NCBI GenBank assembly: GCA_023150565.1 | Contig: JAKLKR010000001.1 | Location: forward strand, 54,804-118,803 | Length of the DNA stretch: 64,000 bases | Origin: Planctomycetota bacterium | GTDB taxonomy: Bacteria; Planctomycetota; UBA11346 | Direction: 5' to 3' | Shown here: in pieces, positions 1-8,293 of the stretch | Layout: the number at the start of each line of letters is the position of its first letter | Numbering within the stretch: position 1 is the first letter of the stretch | The notes under the pieces: generated by a model | The model's input: only the letters and a program-made list of their open reading frames with translations | The model's database searches: none | What the model was told of the DNA's origin: nothing | Position numbers and translations under genes: made by a program

Positions 1-1575
1 TGGTTCTACAAGGTACGGTTCCTGCAACTCCACCTCGCCGACGTGGAGGCCTTCGCCTTCCCCAGCACCGCCTTTCCCGATCTGGCGACCCCCGGCCGCC
101 ACCTGCCCCTGGAGGACTGGCGCGAGTTGGAGGCGTTCGCCGCCCGCCACCAGGTGGTGATCGTGCCGGAACTGGACGTGCCCGGCCACGCCAACCAGGC
201 CCTGCGCCGGCTGTGCCCCACCGATCCGCCCACCGGCGCGCCGGTGGTCAACCCGGTCAGCGAGCGCACCTTCGCGGTCCTGGCCACCCTGCTCGACGAG
301 ATCCTGGCGGTGTTCCCGCGCACGCCGTTCGTGCACATCGGCGCCGACGAGGTCGCCTATGACGGCTGGGCCAGGTGCCGGGACTGCGCCGCCTTCCTGC
401 GCGAGCGCGGCCTGACCTCCATCGAGGAGGCCTACCGCCATTTCATCGCCCGCATGCACGGCCTCGTCACCGCCCGCGGCCGGCGCATGATCGTGTGGGA
501 GGGCTTCGCCGCCGAAGGCGTCATCCCCATCCCGTTCGACGTCATCGTGCAGTTCTTCGACGTGGAATACCTCCAGCCCGAGCAGGCCATCGCGCGTGGC
601 CACCAGGTGATCAACTCGTCGTGGGGGCCGCTTTACGTGGTGCCCGGCAACGCCACCTGCCCGCTGCCGCTGGTCCATCAGTGGTATCCCGGGATCTTCG
701 GCGGCAACGCCCTCAGCTGCGTGCCCGACGCGCTGGCGCAGGCGCCGGCCTTCGCCGCCTGCGACCGCCTCGACCCCTTCTTCGCGCGCCCGCTGGCGGG
801 CAGGCGCCACCCCTTCGCCAAGGCCCTGCCGGCCGCCGACCCCGCCCTGCTCGGGGCCATGATGTGCTCCTGGGAGATGCTCGAGGGCGACCAGGTCCCG
901 GCCCTGCGCCGCCACCTGGCGGCGATGTCCGAGCGCTGCTGGAACCCGCAGGCCGGGCGTCCCTTCACCGACTTCCTGCTGCGCCTGGAGAGCACCGACT
1001 GGCGCCTGGCCGGCCTGCTGCGCGCGGTGGTGCTGGCCGACCGCAACCGCATCCCCGACTTCGGGCCATGCGGACCGGAATACGGCCCGTTCATCAACGA
1101 TCTCGAGGCGGGCATCCGCGACGACGGCCCGGTCGCGCGCATCGCCGCGCCTCCCGCCGGGCTGGCGCTGCCGCGGCGCGCCTTCGCCGGCGACTTCTGC
1201 GACCTGCATCGCGAACTGCAGGAGCGCGCCGCCGGCACCGCGTGGTTCGTGCACCGCTTCACCGCGGTCCATGCGGCCGAGCCGACCGTGCCGACCGCGT
1301 TGCTGGGCTATGACGGTCCGGTGCGGGTGTGGTTGAACGGCGTCGAGGTCTTCACCGACCGCAGTGGAGCCAATCCGGCGCTGCGCGACATGGCCGCCAT
1401 CCCGCTCGCGCCGCGTTCCGGCGCCAACGAACTGGCCATCGCACTCGACGCCGATGGCGGCAAGGCCTGGGGCATCTACCTACGGCTGCGCTCTGACATG
1501 CGCGCCAGCGGCACGCGCGGGCAGATCGCATCCAGTCCAGGCAGCCCGAGCGTGAAGGCCCAGCAACCAGCATAA
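1..1575 (+). CDS. Glycoside hydrolase family 20 (beta-N-acetylhexosaminidase-like), 5' partial
   Basis: The frame is open at the left edge of the window, so the N-terminus, including any signal peptide, is missing; 524 residues are visible. GH20 enzymes release terminal GlcNAc or GalNAc by substrate-assisted catalysis. Visible barrel landmarks are QLHLADVEAFAFPS near residue 9, VPELDVPGH at 55-63, and HIGADEV at 112-118, which holds the Asp-Glu catalytic pair. After about residue 380 a beta-rich tail with VRVWLNGVEVF looks like a sugar-binding sandwich domain rather than part of the barrel. The GTG at base 43 lies inside the conserved barrel and is not the true start. The next gene is a transporter 372 bases downstream, so the two may serve one catabolic locus; this is inference. 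The family call is firm, the exact substrate is not known. Confidence 0.9.
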   Translation, partial: WFYKVRFLQLHLADVEAFAFPSTAFPDLATPGRHLPLEDWRELEAFAARHQVVIVPELDVPGHANQALRRLCPTDPPTGAPVVNPVSERTFAVLATLLDEILAVFPRTPFVHIGADEVAYDGWARCRDCAAFLRERGLTSIEEAYRHFIARMHGLVTARGRRMIVWEGFAAEGVIPIPFDVIVQFFDVEYLQPEQAIARGHQVINSSWGPLYVVPGNATCPLPLVHQWYPGIFGGNALSCVPDALAQAPAFAACDRLDPFFARPLAGRRHPFAKALPAADPALLGAMMCSWEMLEGDQVPALRRHLAAMSERCWNPQAGRPFTDFLLRLESTDWRLAGLLRAVVLADRNRIPDFGPCGPEYGPFINDLEAGIRDDGPVARIAAPPAGLALPRRAFAGDFCDLHRELQERAAGTAWFVHRFTAVHAAEPTVPTALLGYDGPVRVWLNGVEVFTDRSGANPALRDMAAIPLAPRSGANELAIALDADGGKAWGIYLRLRSDMRASGTRGQIASSPGSPSVKAQQPA

Positions 1576-1947
1576 CGCCGCTGGGTGGCGCGCGGCGCAT
1601 GGGGTTGCCCGCAAGGTGGACCAAAGAGTGTTAGACAACCGGTTGTCATTTGGCCTGTCGACCATCAACTATGGCTCATCAACGGCTACTTCAGGGATTG
1701 ATCTGACGTCAAGTGGGCCTCGTTGTCAGGGGCTTGTGGCACGGCCATGCATGAATGGAGGGGGGAGCCCTGGAATGCTATGACAACGCGTATAGCCTCC
1801 CGCCCTCCCGTCGCCATCACCCCGACGATCGTCAAGGAGCAGGGTATCCTTTTTGCGGTAATTCCGCTGAAATAGCCGACGCGGCGCCGGCCGCCAAGCA
1901 TACCCCGCCCACCCCTCCCCACCAGAGAGCACAAGGAAGCAGACCAC
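1576..1947. other. Intergenic region with regulatory potential
   Basis: This 372-base gap between the GH20 gene and the symporter has no convincing coding frame and is less GC-rich than its neighbours. It contains the perfect palindrome described at 1634-1647, the octamer palindrome TGACGTCA near 1706, and a half-site-like TGACAACGCG near 1781. A purine-rich AAGGAAG about 10 bases before the symporter ATG is a plausible ribosome binding site. I could not place a convincing -35/-10 pair. Confidence 0.5.
1634..1647. promoter_or_regulatory. 14-bp perfect palindrome, candidate LacI/GntR-type operator
   Basis: GACAACCGGTTGTC is a perfect inverted repeat with a central CG, the symmetry expected for LacI-family operators, which often control sugar catabolism genes. 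It lies about 300 bases before the symporter and about 60 bases after the GH20 stop codon. No regulator gene is visible in the neighbourhood, so the assignment rests on symmetry and context only. Confidence 0.45.
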
Positions 1948-4299
1948 ATGCAATGGATCGACTGGGCGATCGTCGCCTTTCCCGTCATATTCGTCCTTGG
2001 TCTGGCAATCTACTGCCGCAAATACATCCGAGGGGTGTCCGACTATGTCGCCGCAGGGCGCGTGGCTGGCCGTTATGTGATGTGCGTTGCCGGTCTGGAA
2101 TCGGGCCTGGGCATCATGTATCTGGTTAGTATGACTGAGGTAAAATACCAGGCCGGCTTCGCCATGGCGTTCTGGTACATGCTCGGTGCGCCGGTCGCCA
2201 TGATCCTCGGGCTCACCGGTTTCTGCATCTACCGCTTCCGCGAGACCAAGGCCCTCTCCCTGGGCCAGTTCCTGGAGATGCGCTACAGCCGCTCGTTCCG
2301 CATTTTCGCCGCCTCCGTGCGCACGCTTGCCGAGATGCTCTGCAACGGCATCGCGCCGGCCATCGCCGCCGGGTTCTTCATCTACTTCCTGGGACTGCCC
2401 CACAAGATCACGGTGCTGGGTTTCACCATCCCGACCTTCTCCATCGTGGTGGGTTCGGTGCTGACCATGTCGATCGTCATCATGTGGAACGGCGGCCGCC
2501 TGTCGCTGCTGGTCACGGACACCATCCAGGGCCTGCTGAGCTACCCGATCTTCGTCATCATCGTCGTCTTCGTCCTCTACCACTTCTCGTGGGATGTTCA
2601 GATCGCTCCCGTCATGGCCGATCGCGTGGCCGGGGAAAGCTTCCTCAACCCGTTCGATGCCAGCCAGTTGCGTGACTTCAACCTGTTCATGGTGATCGCC
2701 GGCATCGCGCTCAGCGTGATCAACCGCGGCAACTGGCTGGGCAATGACGGCACCAATGCCGGACGCACCCCGCACGAGCAGAAGATGGCCGGCGTGCTCG
2801 GCGCCTGGCGCGGCGGCTTCTCCGGCCTGATGGCCCTGGTGATCGCCCTGGCGGTGATCACCTTCATGTGCCACAAGGATTTCGCGGTCCAGTCCCGCGA
2901 GGCGCGCCTGGAACTGGCGGGCAAGGCGGCGGAGGCGGTGGTGCCGGATGTCGAGACCAGGCAGAAGCTGGCCGAGAACCTGGCCGCCATCCCGCCCTCG
3001 ACCCACACCATCGGCGTCGACGACCCCTATTCGCATAAGAAGAATGCCGACACGCCCTATATGCAGGCGGCCGGCGACACCTTCGGGCACGATCCCAAGG
3101 GCAATGACATCTTCCAGAGCTTCCGCACCGCCTACCACCAGATGATGATGCCGCTGGTGATGCGTCATCTGCTGCCCACCGGCATGCTCGGCATGTTCTG
3201 CCTGATGATGGTGACGATGATGCTGGCCACTGAGACCTCGCGCATGTTCAACAGCTCCTCCACCCTGATCCAGGACGTGGTGCTGCCCTTGCACAAGAAT
3301 CCGATGACGCCGGAGCGGCACATGACCTGGCTGCGCGCCGGGGGCGTGATCGTGGCCGTGCTCTTCTTCGTCTTCTCGCTCTTCTTCCGCTCGGTCGACT
3401 TCATCGTGATGTTCACCACCATCGTGCTCTCGATCTGGATGGGCGGCGCCGGCTCGGTGATCCTCGGCGGCCTGTACTCACGCTTCGGCAACACCGCCGG
3501 GGCTTACGCCTCGATCATCACCGGTGCGGTGATCTCGGTGGCGGCGATCATCGTGCAGCAGACCTGGGCGGCCCACGTCTATCCCTTCATCGATGCGCAT
3601 GGTTGGACGCAGGGCATCGGCGCCTTCCTCGAGGCGGCCACCAAGCACACCGCTCCCTATGTGCAGTGGAAGATGGATGCGGTGAAGTTCCCCATCAACT
3701 CCATCGAGATCTCGGTGATCGCCACCCTCTTCAGTATGGTGGCCTACGTCGCGGTCTCGCTGCTGACCTACCGCGGCGCCTACAACCTGGAGCGCATGCT
3801 GCACCGCGGCCAGTACAACACCGATGGCGACCAGCATGTCACCGAGGAGACGAAATCGTTCAAGACCTTCATGGCCAAGCTCATCGGACTCTCGCCCGAG
3901 TGCTCCAAGGGCGACAAGATCCTGATCTGGTCGGTGTTCATGTGGTCGTTCGTCTACCAGGTGATCATCTGCTTCGTGGTGGTGCTGATCTGGAACCTGA
4001 TCTGGCCCTGGCCGACCTCGTGGTGGACCCAGTACTTCTTCTACACCTCGATGGTGGTGGCGGGGATCGTCGGCATCATCACCACGGTGTGGTTCATGAT
4101 CGGCGGCTTCATCGACACCCGGCGGATGTTCAAGGACCTGGAGAACAGCGTGAACAACCCGCTGGATGACGGCTGGGTCAAGGGGCACGTGTCCCTGATG
4201 GACGTCGAGAAGCTCGGATCCGATGACGAGAGCTCCAGGCGCCTGGCGGTGCCCCCCAAGTCCGACAAGTCGGACAAATCGGACAAGCCGCAGCACTGA
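1948..4299 (+). CDS. Sodium:solute symporter family transporter
   Basis: A 783-residue multispanning protein of the SSS family, which couples solute import to the sodium gradient across the inner membrane. It starts MQWIDWAIVAFPVIFVLG, and the second helix region LESGLGIMYLVSMTEVKYQAG and the stretch ETKALSLGQFLEMRYSRSFR are typical of the family. A soluble charged insert at about residues 305-385 separates two groups of helices. At 783 residues it is longer than the usual 500-600, with extra C-terminal helices. The last residues form tandem SDK repeats encoded by 9-base DNA repeats. The ATG is chosen because AAGGAAG lies just upstream. The substrate is unknown; the GH20 neighbour makes a sugar plausible. 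Confidence 0.85.
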   Translation: MQWIDWAIVAFPVIFVLGLAIYCRKYIRGVSDYVAAGRVAGRYVMCVAGLESGLGIMYLVSMTEVKYQAGFAMAFWYMLGAPVAMILGLTGFCIYRFRETKALSLGQFLEMRYSRSFRIFAASVRTLAEMLCNGIAPAIAAGFFIYFLGLPHKITVLGFTIPTFSIVVGSVLTMSIVIMWNGGRLSLLVTDTIQGLLSYPIFVIIVVFVLYHFSWDVQIAPVMADRVAGESFLNPFDASQLRDFNLFMVIAGIALSVINRGNWLGNDGTNAGRTPHEQKMAGVLGAWRGGFSGLMALVIALAVITFMCHKDFAVQSREARLELAGKAAEAVVPDVETRQKLAENLAAIPPSTHTIGVDDPYSHKKNADTPYMQAAGDTFGHDPKGNDIFQSFRTAYHQMMMPLVMRHLLPTGMLGMFCLMMVTMMLATETSRMFNSSSTLIQDVVLPLHKNPMTPERHMTWLRAGGVIVAVLFFVFSLFFRSVDFIVMFTTIVLSIWMGGAGSVILGGLYSRFGNTAGAYASIITGAVISVAAIIVQQTWAAHVYPFIDAHGWTQGIGAFLEAATKHTAPYVQWKMDAVKFPINSIEISVIATLFSMVAYVAVSLLTYRGAYNLERMLHRGQYNTDGDQHVTEETKSFKTFMAKLIGLSPECSKGDKILIWSVFMWSFVYQVIICFVVVLIWNLIWPWPTSWWTQYFFYTSMVVAGIVGIITTVWFMIGGFIDTRRMFKDLENSVNNPLDDGWVKGHVSLMDVEKLGSDDESSRRLAVPPKSDKSDKSDKPQH

Positions 4300-4313
4300 T
4301 CGCTGTGGCTCGA

Positions 4314-4346
4314 AGCCCGGCCGGCAGCCCGCCGGCCGGGCTTTTT
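4314..4346 (+). terminator. Rho-independent terminator after the symporter
   Basis: AGCCCGGCCGGC (4314-4325) pairs perfectly with GCCGGCCGGGCT (4331-4342) around a 5-base loop and is followed by a T run. It lies 15 bases after the symporter stop. It also argues against starting the next gene before 4422, since an upstream in-frame start at 4305 would run through the hairpin. Confidence 0.9.
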
Positions 4347-4421
4347 CGTGTCGTCCCCCCCCGGGCGGCCGCCGGCGCATTCCCGGTTGAGTCGAGGCGC
4401 GCCCGGCCACCGTGCCGCCCC

Positions 4422-5168
4422 ATGCCCGCGCCCGTCTCGGCGGTGATCATCGTCAAGGATGGCGAGCGGCACCTGGCCCAGGTGCTGGCGGCGGTGGCGT
4501 GGTGCGCCGAGGTGCTGGTGCTCGATTCCGGCAGCACCGATCGCACCCTGGAGATCTCCCGCGCCGCCGGGGCGCGGGTCGAGCACCAGGACTTCCTGGG
4601 CTATGGGCCGCAGAAGCGCGCGGCGGTGGCCATGGCCCGGCACGACTGGATCCTCTCCCTCGACGCCGACGAGGTGCTGGACGCCGAGGCGGCGGCGGCG
4701 ATCCGCGCCCTGGCGCTCGGCGATCCTGCGATCGGCTACCGCATCCGCCGGCGCAACCACATCGGGGCGCGCGAGGTGCGCCATGGCCTGTGGAGCCCCG
4801 ACCGCTGCCTGCGGCTGTTCAACCGCACCCGCGCCAACTTCAACGAGGTGCGCATCCACGAGGCGGTGGTGGCGGGCGGGCCGGTGCGCGACCTGCCCGG
4901 GTCGATCATCCACTATACCTTCCGCGACTGCGCCGACGTTTTCGGGCGCATGCCGCCCTATTCCCGCGCCAAGGCCGCGGCCTACCGCGCCCGCGGCCGG
5001 CGCGCCGGTGCCACGCTGCTGCTGGCGCGCGCGGCCTGGGGCTTCGTGCGCAGCTACGTGCTCAAACGCGGCTTCCTCGACGGCCGCCTGGGGGTGGTGG
5101 TGGCGCTCAGCGTGGCGGTCGACGCGGTGCTCGGCCTGGCCCTGGCGGGCGAGGACGAGGCGCCGTGA
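4422..5168 (+). CDS. Family 2 glycosyltransferase, WaaE/KdtX-like
   Basis: A 248-residue GT-A fold glycosyltransferase starting MPAPVSAVIIVKDGERHLAQ. DSGSTDRT near residue 40 and DADE near residue 85 form the nucleotide-sugar and metal binding motifs. The size, the CLRLFNR segment and IHEAVV downstream resemble the WaaE/LgtF group that adds glucose to lipopolysaccharide core. It acts at the cytoplasmic face of the inner membrane. The stop overlaps the GTG start of the next glycosyltransferase, so the two are translationally coupled. Donor and acceptor cannot be read from the sequence. Confidence 0.85.
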   Translation: MPAPVSAVIIVKDGERHLAQVLAAVAWCAEVLVLDSGSTDRTLEISRAAGARVEHQDFLGYGPQKRAAVAMARHDWILSLDADEVLDAEAAAAIRALALGDPAIGYRIRRRNHIGAREVRHGLWSPDRCLRLFNRTRANFNEVRIHEAVVAGGPVRDLPGSIIHYTFRDCADVFGRMPPYSRAKAAAYRARGRRAGATLLLARAAWGFVRSYVLKRGFLDGRLGVVVALSVAVDAVLGLALAGEDEAP

Positions 5169-6244
5169 GGATCGCCTACGACGTCACCCCCACCTGCCAC
5201 CGCCACCGTTCCGGGGTGGCGCGCTATGCCGTGGACCTGGCCGAGTCCCTGGTCGCGGCCGGCGTGCAGGTCGAGCCGTGGTGCCGGCTGTCGCGCTGGC
5301 GCAAGCGCGGCTGGTGCCACCGCCCCGGCGGCGCCGCCATCCGCTGGTACCAGGAGGGCCTGTGGCCGTGGCGCTGCGGCGCCGAGGTGGTCCACGGCAC
5401 CGATGTGCGCGTGCCGGGCTGGGGTCCGTGCGCGCGGGTGGCGACCATCCACGACGTGTTCCACTGCCTGCCCATGGCGGTGGGCTGGTCGAGCCCGGCA
5501 TTCGCCGCGCGGGCGCGCGTCCACTATGCCCAGAGCGCGGCGCGCGCCCACCTGCTGGTGGCGGTGAGCGAGGCCACCCGCCAGGACGTGATCGCCCACC
5601 TCGGCGTCGATCCCGCGCGCATCGTCGCGGTGCCGCACGGCATCGACGGGCGGTTCGCCCCCCAGCCGCCGGCGGCGGTGGCGGCGGCGCGCTCGGCGCT
5701 GGGCCTGCCGGAGGGCTATCTGCTCTATGTCGGCGCCATCGCCATCCGCAAGAACCTGCCGGCGCTGGTGCGGGCCTATGCCGCCTCGACCCTGCGCGGG
5801 CGGCTGCCGCTGGTGCTGGCGGGCGGCGCCAGCGATGCCAGCGCGGCGGTGGCCGAGGCGGTGCGCGCCTGCGCCCTGGGCGACTGGGTGCGGGTGGTCG
5901 ACTTCGTGCCCGACGCCCACCTGCCGGGGCTGTACGCCGGCGCGGCGGCGGTGTGCCTGCCCAGCCTGTATGAGGGCTTCGGGCTGCCGGTGCTCGAGGC
6001 CATGGCCTGCGGTGCGCCGGTGTTCACCAGCGACCGCGGCGCGTTGGCGGAGGTCGCCGGCGGCCATGCCGTCACCGCCGATCCGGATTCGGTCGAGGCC
6101 ATGGCCGCGGCCCTGCCTCGCGCCCTCGACCTGTCGGCCGAGGCGCGCGCGCGCGCCCGCGACCACGCCCGCACCTTCACCTGGGCGCGCTGCGCCCAGG
6201 GTCATCTCGCCGCCTACCGCCGCGCCATCGAATTGCGCGGATAA
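5165..6244 (+). CDS. Family 4 (group 1) glycosyltransferase
   Basis: A 359-residue GT-B enzyme. I start it at the GTG at 5165, which overlaps the previous stop codon as GTGA and gives VRIAYDVTPTCHRHRSGVAR, the usual N-terminal strand and glycine loop of the family. An open frame upstream is an antisense-free shadow of the preceding gene. SLYEGFGLPVLEAMACG near residue 275 is the donor-binding E-x7-E motif. VPHGID near residue 157 and the KNLPALVRAY segment are also typical. It probably works with the preceding GT2 enzyme on a surface glycan. Retaining mannosyl- or glucosyltransferases are common in this group, but the specificity is not known. Confidence 0.88.
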   Translation: MRIAYDVTPTCHRHRSGVARYAVDLAESLVAAGVQVEPWCRLSRWRKRGWCHRPGGAAIRWYQEGLWPWRCGAEVVHGTDVRVPGWGPCARVATIHDVFHCLPMAVGWSSPAFAARARVHYAQSAARAHLLVAVSEATRQDVIAHLGVDPARIVAVPHGIDGRFAPQPPAAVAAARSALGLPEGYLLYVGAIAIRKNLPALVRAYAASTLRGRLPLVLAGGASDASAAVAEAVRACALGDWVRVVDFVPDAHLPGLYAGAAAVCLPSLYEGFGLPVLEAMACGAPVFTSDRGALAEVAGGHAVTADPDSVEAMAAALPRALDLSAEARARARDHARTFTWARCAQGHLAAYRRAIELRG

Positions 6245-6255
6245 CCAGGAAAAAC

Positions 6256-6939
6256 ATGCGTCCCATCTCCTTCCAGCGCTCCTTCGTCAAGCATCCCGCC
6301 GGCTCCTGCCTGGTCTCGTTCGGCGACACCCGGGTGCTGTGCACGGTGTCGATCGAGAAGGAGGTGCCGCCCCACCGCAAGGCCAGCGGCGCCGGCTGGC
6401 TGACCGCCGAATACGCCATGCTGCCCGGCTCCACCAGCCCGCGGAAGCGCCGTGACGGGGTCAAGCAGGACGGGCGCAGCGTCGAGATCCAGCGCCTGGT
6501 CGGGCGCAGCCTGCGCGCCGCGGTCGACCTCGACAAGCTGCCGCCGGTGACCATCGCCATCGACTGCGACGTGCTCCAGGCCGACGGTGGCACCCGCACC
6601 GCCGCCATCACCGGCGCCTGGGTGGCGCTCCATGACGCCCTCGGCCGGCTGGCGCGCGACCACAAGCGCGAGGGCACCGGCGGCTGGCTGCTCGGCCAGG
6701 TGGCGGCCCTGAGCGTGGGGGTGGTCGAGGGCAAGGTCGAGGTCGACCTCGACTACATCAAGGACAGCCGGGCCGAGGTAGACATGAACGTGGTGATGCG
6801 CGGCGGCGATTTCATCGAGGTGCAGGGCACCGGCGAGCACGGGGTGTTCGACCGCGCCCGCCTTGATGAACTGCTCGACGCCGCCGCTGGCGGCATCGCC
6901 CAGGTGATGGCCGAGCAGCGTCGGGCGCTGGGGATCTGA
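6256..6939 (+). CDS. rph: Ribonuclease PH, N-terminally short
   Basis: RNase PH trims tRNA 3' ends by phosphorolysis. The protein has 227 residues and carries the family blocks HPAGSCLVSFGDTRVLCTVS, WLTAEYAMLPGST, DCDVLQADGGTRTAAITGA and EVDMNVVM. The usual first dozen residues with the R-x-DGR-like segment are absent: the protein starts MRPISFQRSF, aligned with the later RPVxxxR part. The ATG is well placed after AGGAA, and in-frame codons upstream do not resemble the missing segment. It follows the glycosyltransferase by 11 bases. The identity is firm; whether the short N-terminus is functional is open. Confidence 0.93.
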   Translation: MRPISFQRSFVKHPAGSCLVSFGDTRVLCTVSIEKEVPPHRKASGAGWLTAEYAMLPGSTSPRKRRDGVKQDGRSVEIQRLVGRSLRAAVDLDKLPPVTIAIDCDVLQADGGTRTAAITGAWVALHDALGRLARDHKREGTGGWLLGQVAALSVGVVEGKVEVDLDYIKDSRAEVDMNVVMRGGDFIEVQGTGEHGVFDRARLDELLDAAAGGIAQVMAEQRRALGI

Positions 6940-6941
6940 CC

Positions 6942-7151
6942 ATGGCGGCGCTCAAGCTCACCATGGGCGAGCGCGAGCAGCTTTCGGACTGCCGGCTGCT
7001 CTTCGCCGCCGCCGAACACGACATCCAGGTGGTGGTGCGCGGCCAGAGCCCGGATTGTGGCGAAGCCCTGGAGCATGCCTTGGAACAGGCTGAACAGGCC
7101 CTGGCGGGGTTGCGTCGGGTGCGTGCCGCGGTTGCTGCACGCCGCAACTGA
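6942..7151 (+). CDS. Small conserved-looking hypothetical protein
   Basis: A 69-residue protein whose ATG lies 2 bases after the RNase PH stop, so it is probably co-translated with rph. It is Ala/Leu/Arg-rich, has no membrane segment, and its second half (GEALEHALEQAEQALAGLRRVRAAVAARRN) reads as one amphipathic helix. I do not recognise a family. The tight spacing is the main reason to believe it is a gene; a chance frame in GC-rich DNA cannot be ruled out. Confidence 0.5.
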   Translation: MAALKLTMGEREQLSDCRLLFAAAEHDIQVVVRGQSPDCGEALEHALEQAEQALAGLRRVRAAVAARRN

Positions 7152-7324
7152 ACGGCGGTCGGGGGTATTGCCCCTCAACGTTCGCGGTCCATCCAGGTAC
7201 AATCATCGGGCCTCGATGCTCCGCCGTCCGCTCGTGGGACGGCGCTATGCAACCGGTGCCATCTCGCCTTGATCGTCCTTTTTAGACCTTAGTCTCCGTT
7301 TCCCCTCGTTTGGGGCCGGAATTC

Positions 7325-8293
7325 ATGACCAACCCGTCCATACATCCTGCCCGTCGTCTCCTCGCCCCGGCGCTGCTGGTTGTTGCCGCTGCCGTCATTG
7401 CCGGCTGCGGCGTCGGTGGGGCCTCCGTCAACAAGACCCCAGAGCAATTGGTCGAGCAGGGGTTGGACGAGTTGGGCCGATACGAATTTGCAGAGGCATA
7501 CGAGACCTTCGCCTTGGTGCGAGCCAAGGCGCCAGCGGGCAGCGAGGTCCGTCGGAAAGCCACCTTCGCCCAGGCGGTGGCCTGCCATCAATGGCAGCCG
7601 GCCAGTGAGGCACGCATCAGCGAGGCTGAGAGCCTTTATCTTCAGTTGGCGGATGCAGGCGAGGGAGAAGAGGCGGTCCAATCCTTGCTTCGGCTTGGTC
7701 GCTTGGCCGAACTGAGCGATTATTTCGGTGACAAGGAGGATCTGGCCAAGGCACGCGAGGTCTATCAGCAGGTGATGACGCGTTGGCCGCAGCGCCCCGA
7801 AGCGGGCGAAGCGTGCCTGCGCCTGGCTGCCGCCTGGGCTCAGACCCTGGATCCGGCGGATGTGCGCAAGGGCATCGCGGTGATCGATGCCTGGCTCAAG
7901 GCCCACCCGGACGAGCCCAAGGCGGCGATCATGTTGCAGTACCTGAGCGAACTGCATTGGACCTTCCTCAAGGATGCCAAGAACTCGGTAGCCTGCCTGG
8001 TCGAGGCGGATCGGCGCGGGTTTGACTGCGATGGACGGGAATGGCAGTATTGCTGGCGCATCGCCCGCCTGGCCGAGGAGCAGCTCAAGGACCGCGATCT
8101 GGCCATCCGCTACTACCGCAAGATCATCATCGACTACCCCAAGAGCGGGTCGGCCTGGGAATCCCAGCAGGAGCTCAAGCGTCTGGGCGTCGAGCCGCCC
8201 CCCATCCGTCTCTTCGATCCTACGGCCGTGGCGCGCAAGAGCGCCGCTCGGCCGGGTGCCACCGTCGCCCCCGTCAAGGAGGCAAAGCCGTGA
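7325..8293 (+). CDS. TPR-like repeat lipoprotein of the ABC importer operon
   Basis: A 322-residue predicted lipoprotein: hydrophobic signal PALLVVAAAVIAGC with the lipobox cysteine near residue 27. The mature part consists of helical pairs resembling tetratricopeptide repeats (for example ELGRYEFAEAYETFALVRAK and KDRDLAIRYYRKIIIDYPKS), like YfiO or tol-pal TPR proteins. I chose the ATG at 7325; a TTG at 7310 would add only five residues. Its stop overlaps the GTG of the binding protein, so it belongs to the ABC operon and may scaffold the importer or a partner hydrolase at a membrane. That role is inference. Confidence 0.75.
   Translation: MTNPSIHPARRLLAPALLVVAAAVIAGCGVGGASVNKTPEQLVEQGLDELGRYEFAEAYETFALVRAKAPAGSEVRRKATFAQAVACHQWQPASEARISEAESLYLQLADAGEGEEAVQSLLRLGRLAELSDYFGDKEDLAKAREVYQQVMTRWPQRPEAGEACLRLAAAWAQTLDPADVRKGIAVIDAWLKAHPDEPKAAIMLQYLSELHWTFLKDAKNSVACLVEADRRGFDCDGREWQYCWRIARLAEEQLKDRDLAIRYYRKIIIDYPKSGSAWESQQELKRLGVEPPPIRLFDPTAVARKSAARPGATVAPVKEAKP

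Noticed and set aside
1726-3321. Long open frame on the minus strand opposite the symporter
   Set aside because: Its translation is His/Gly/Asp-rich without any domain, and it is a mirror of the codon bias of the real gene on the plus strand. Similar antisense frames occur opposite fusA, the secretins and others.
4305-4421. Upstream in-frame start for the GT2 gene
   Set aside because: It would place 39 extra residues through a strong terminator hairpin, and the family N-terminus starts at 4422.
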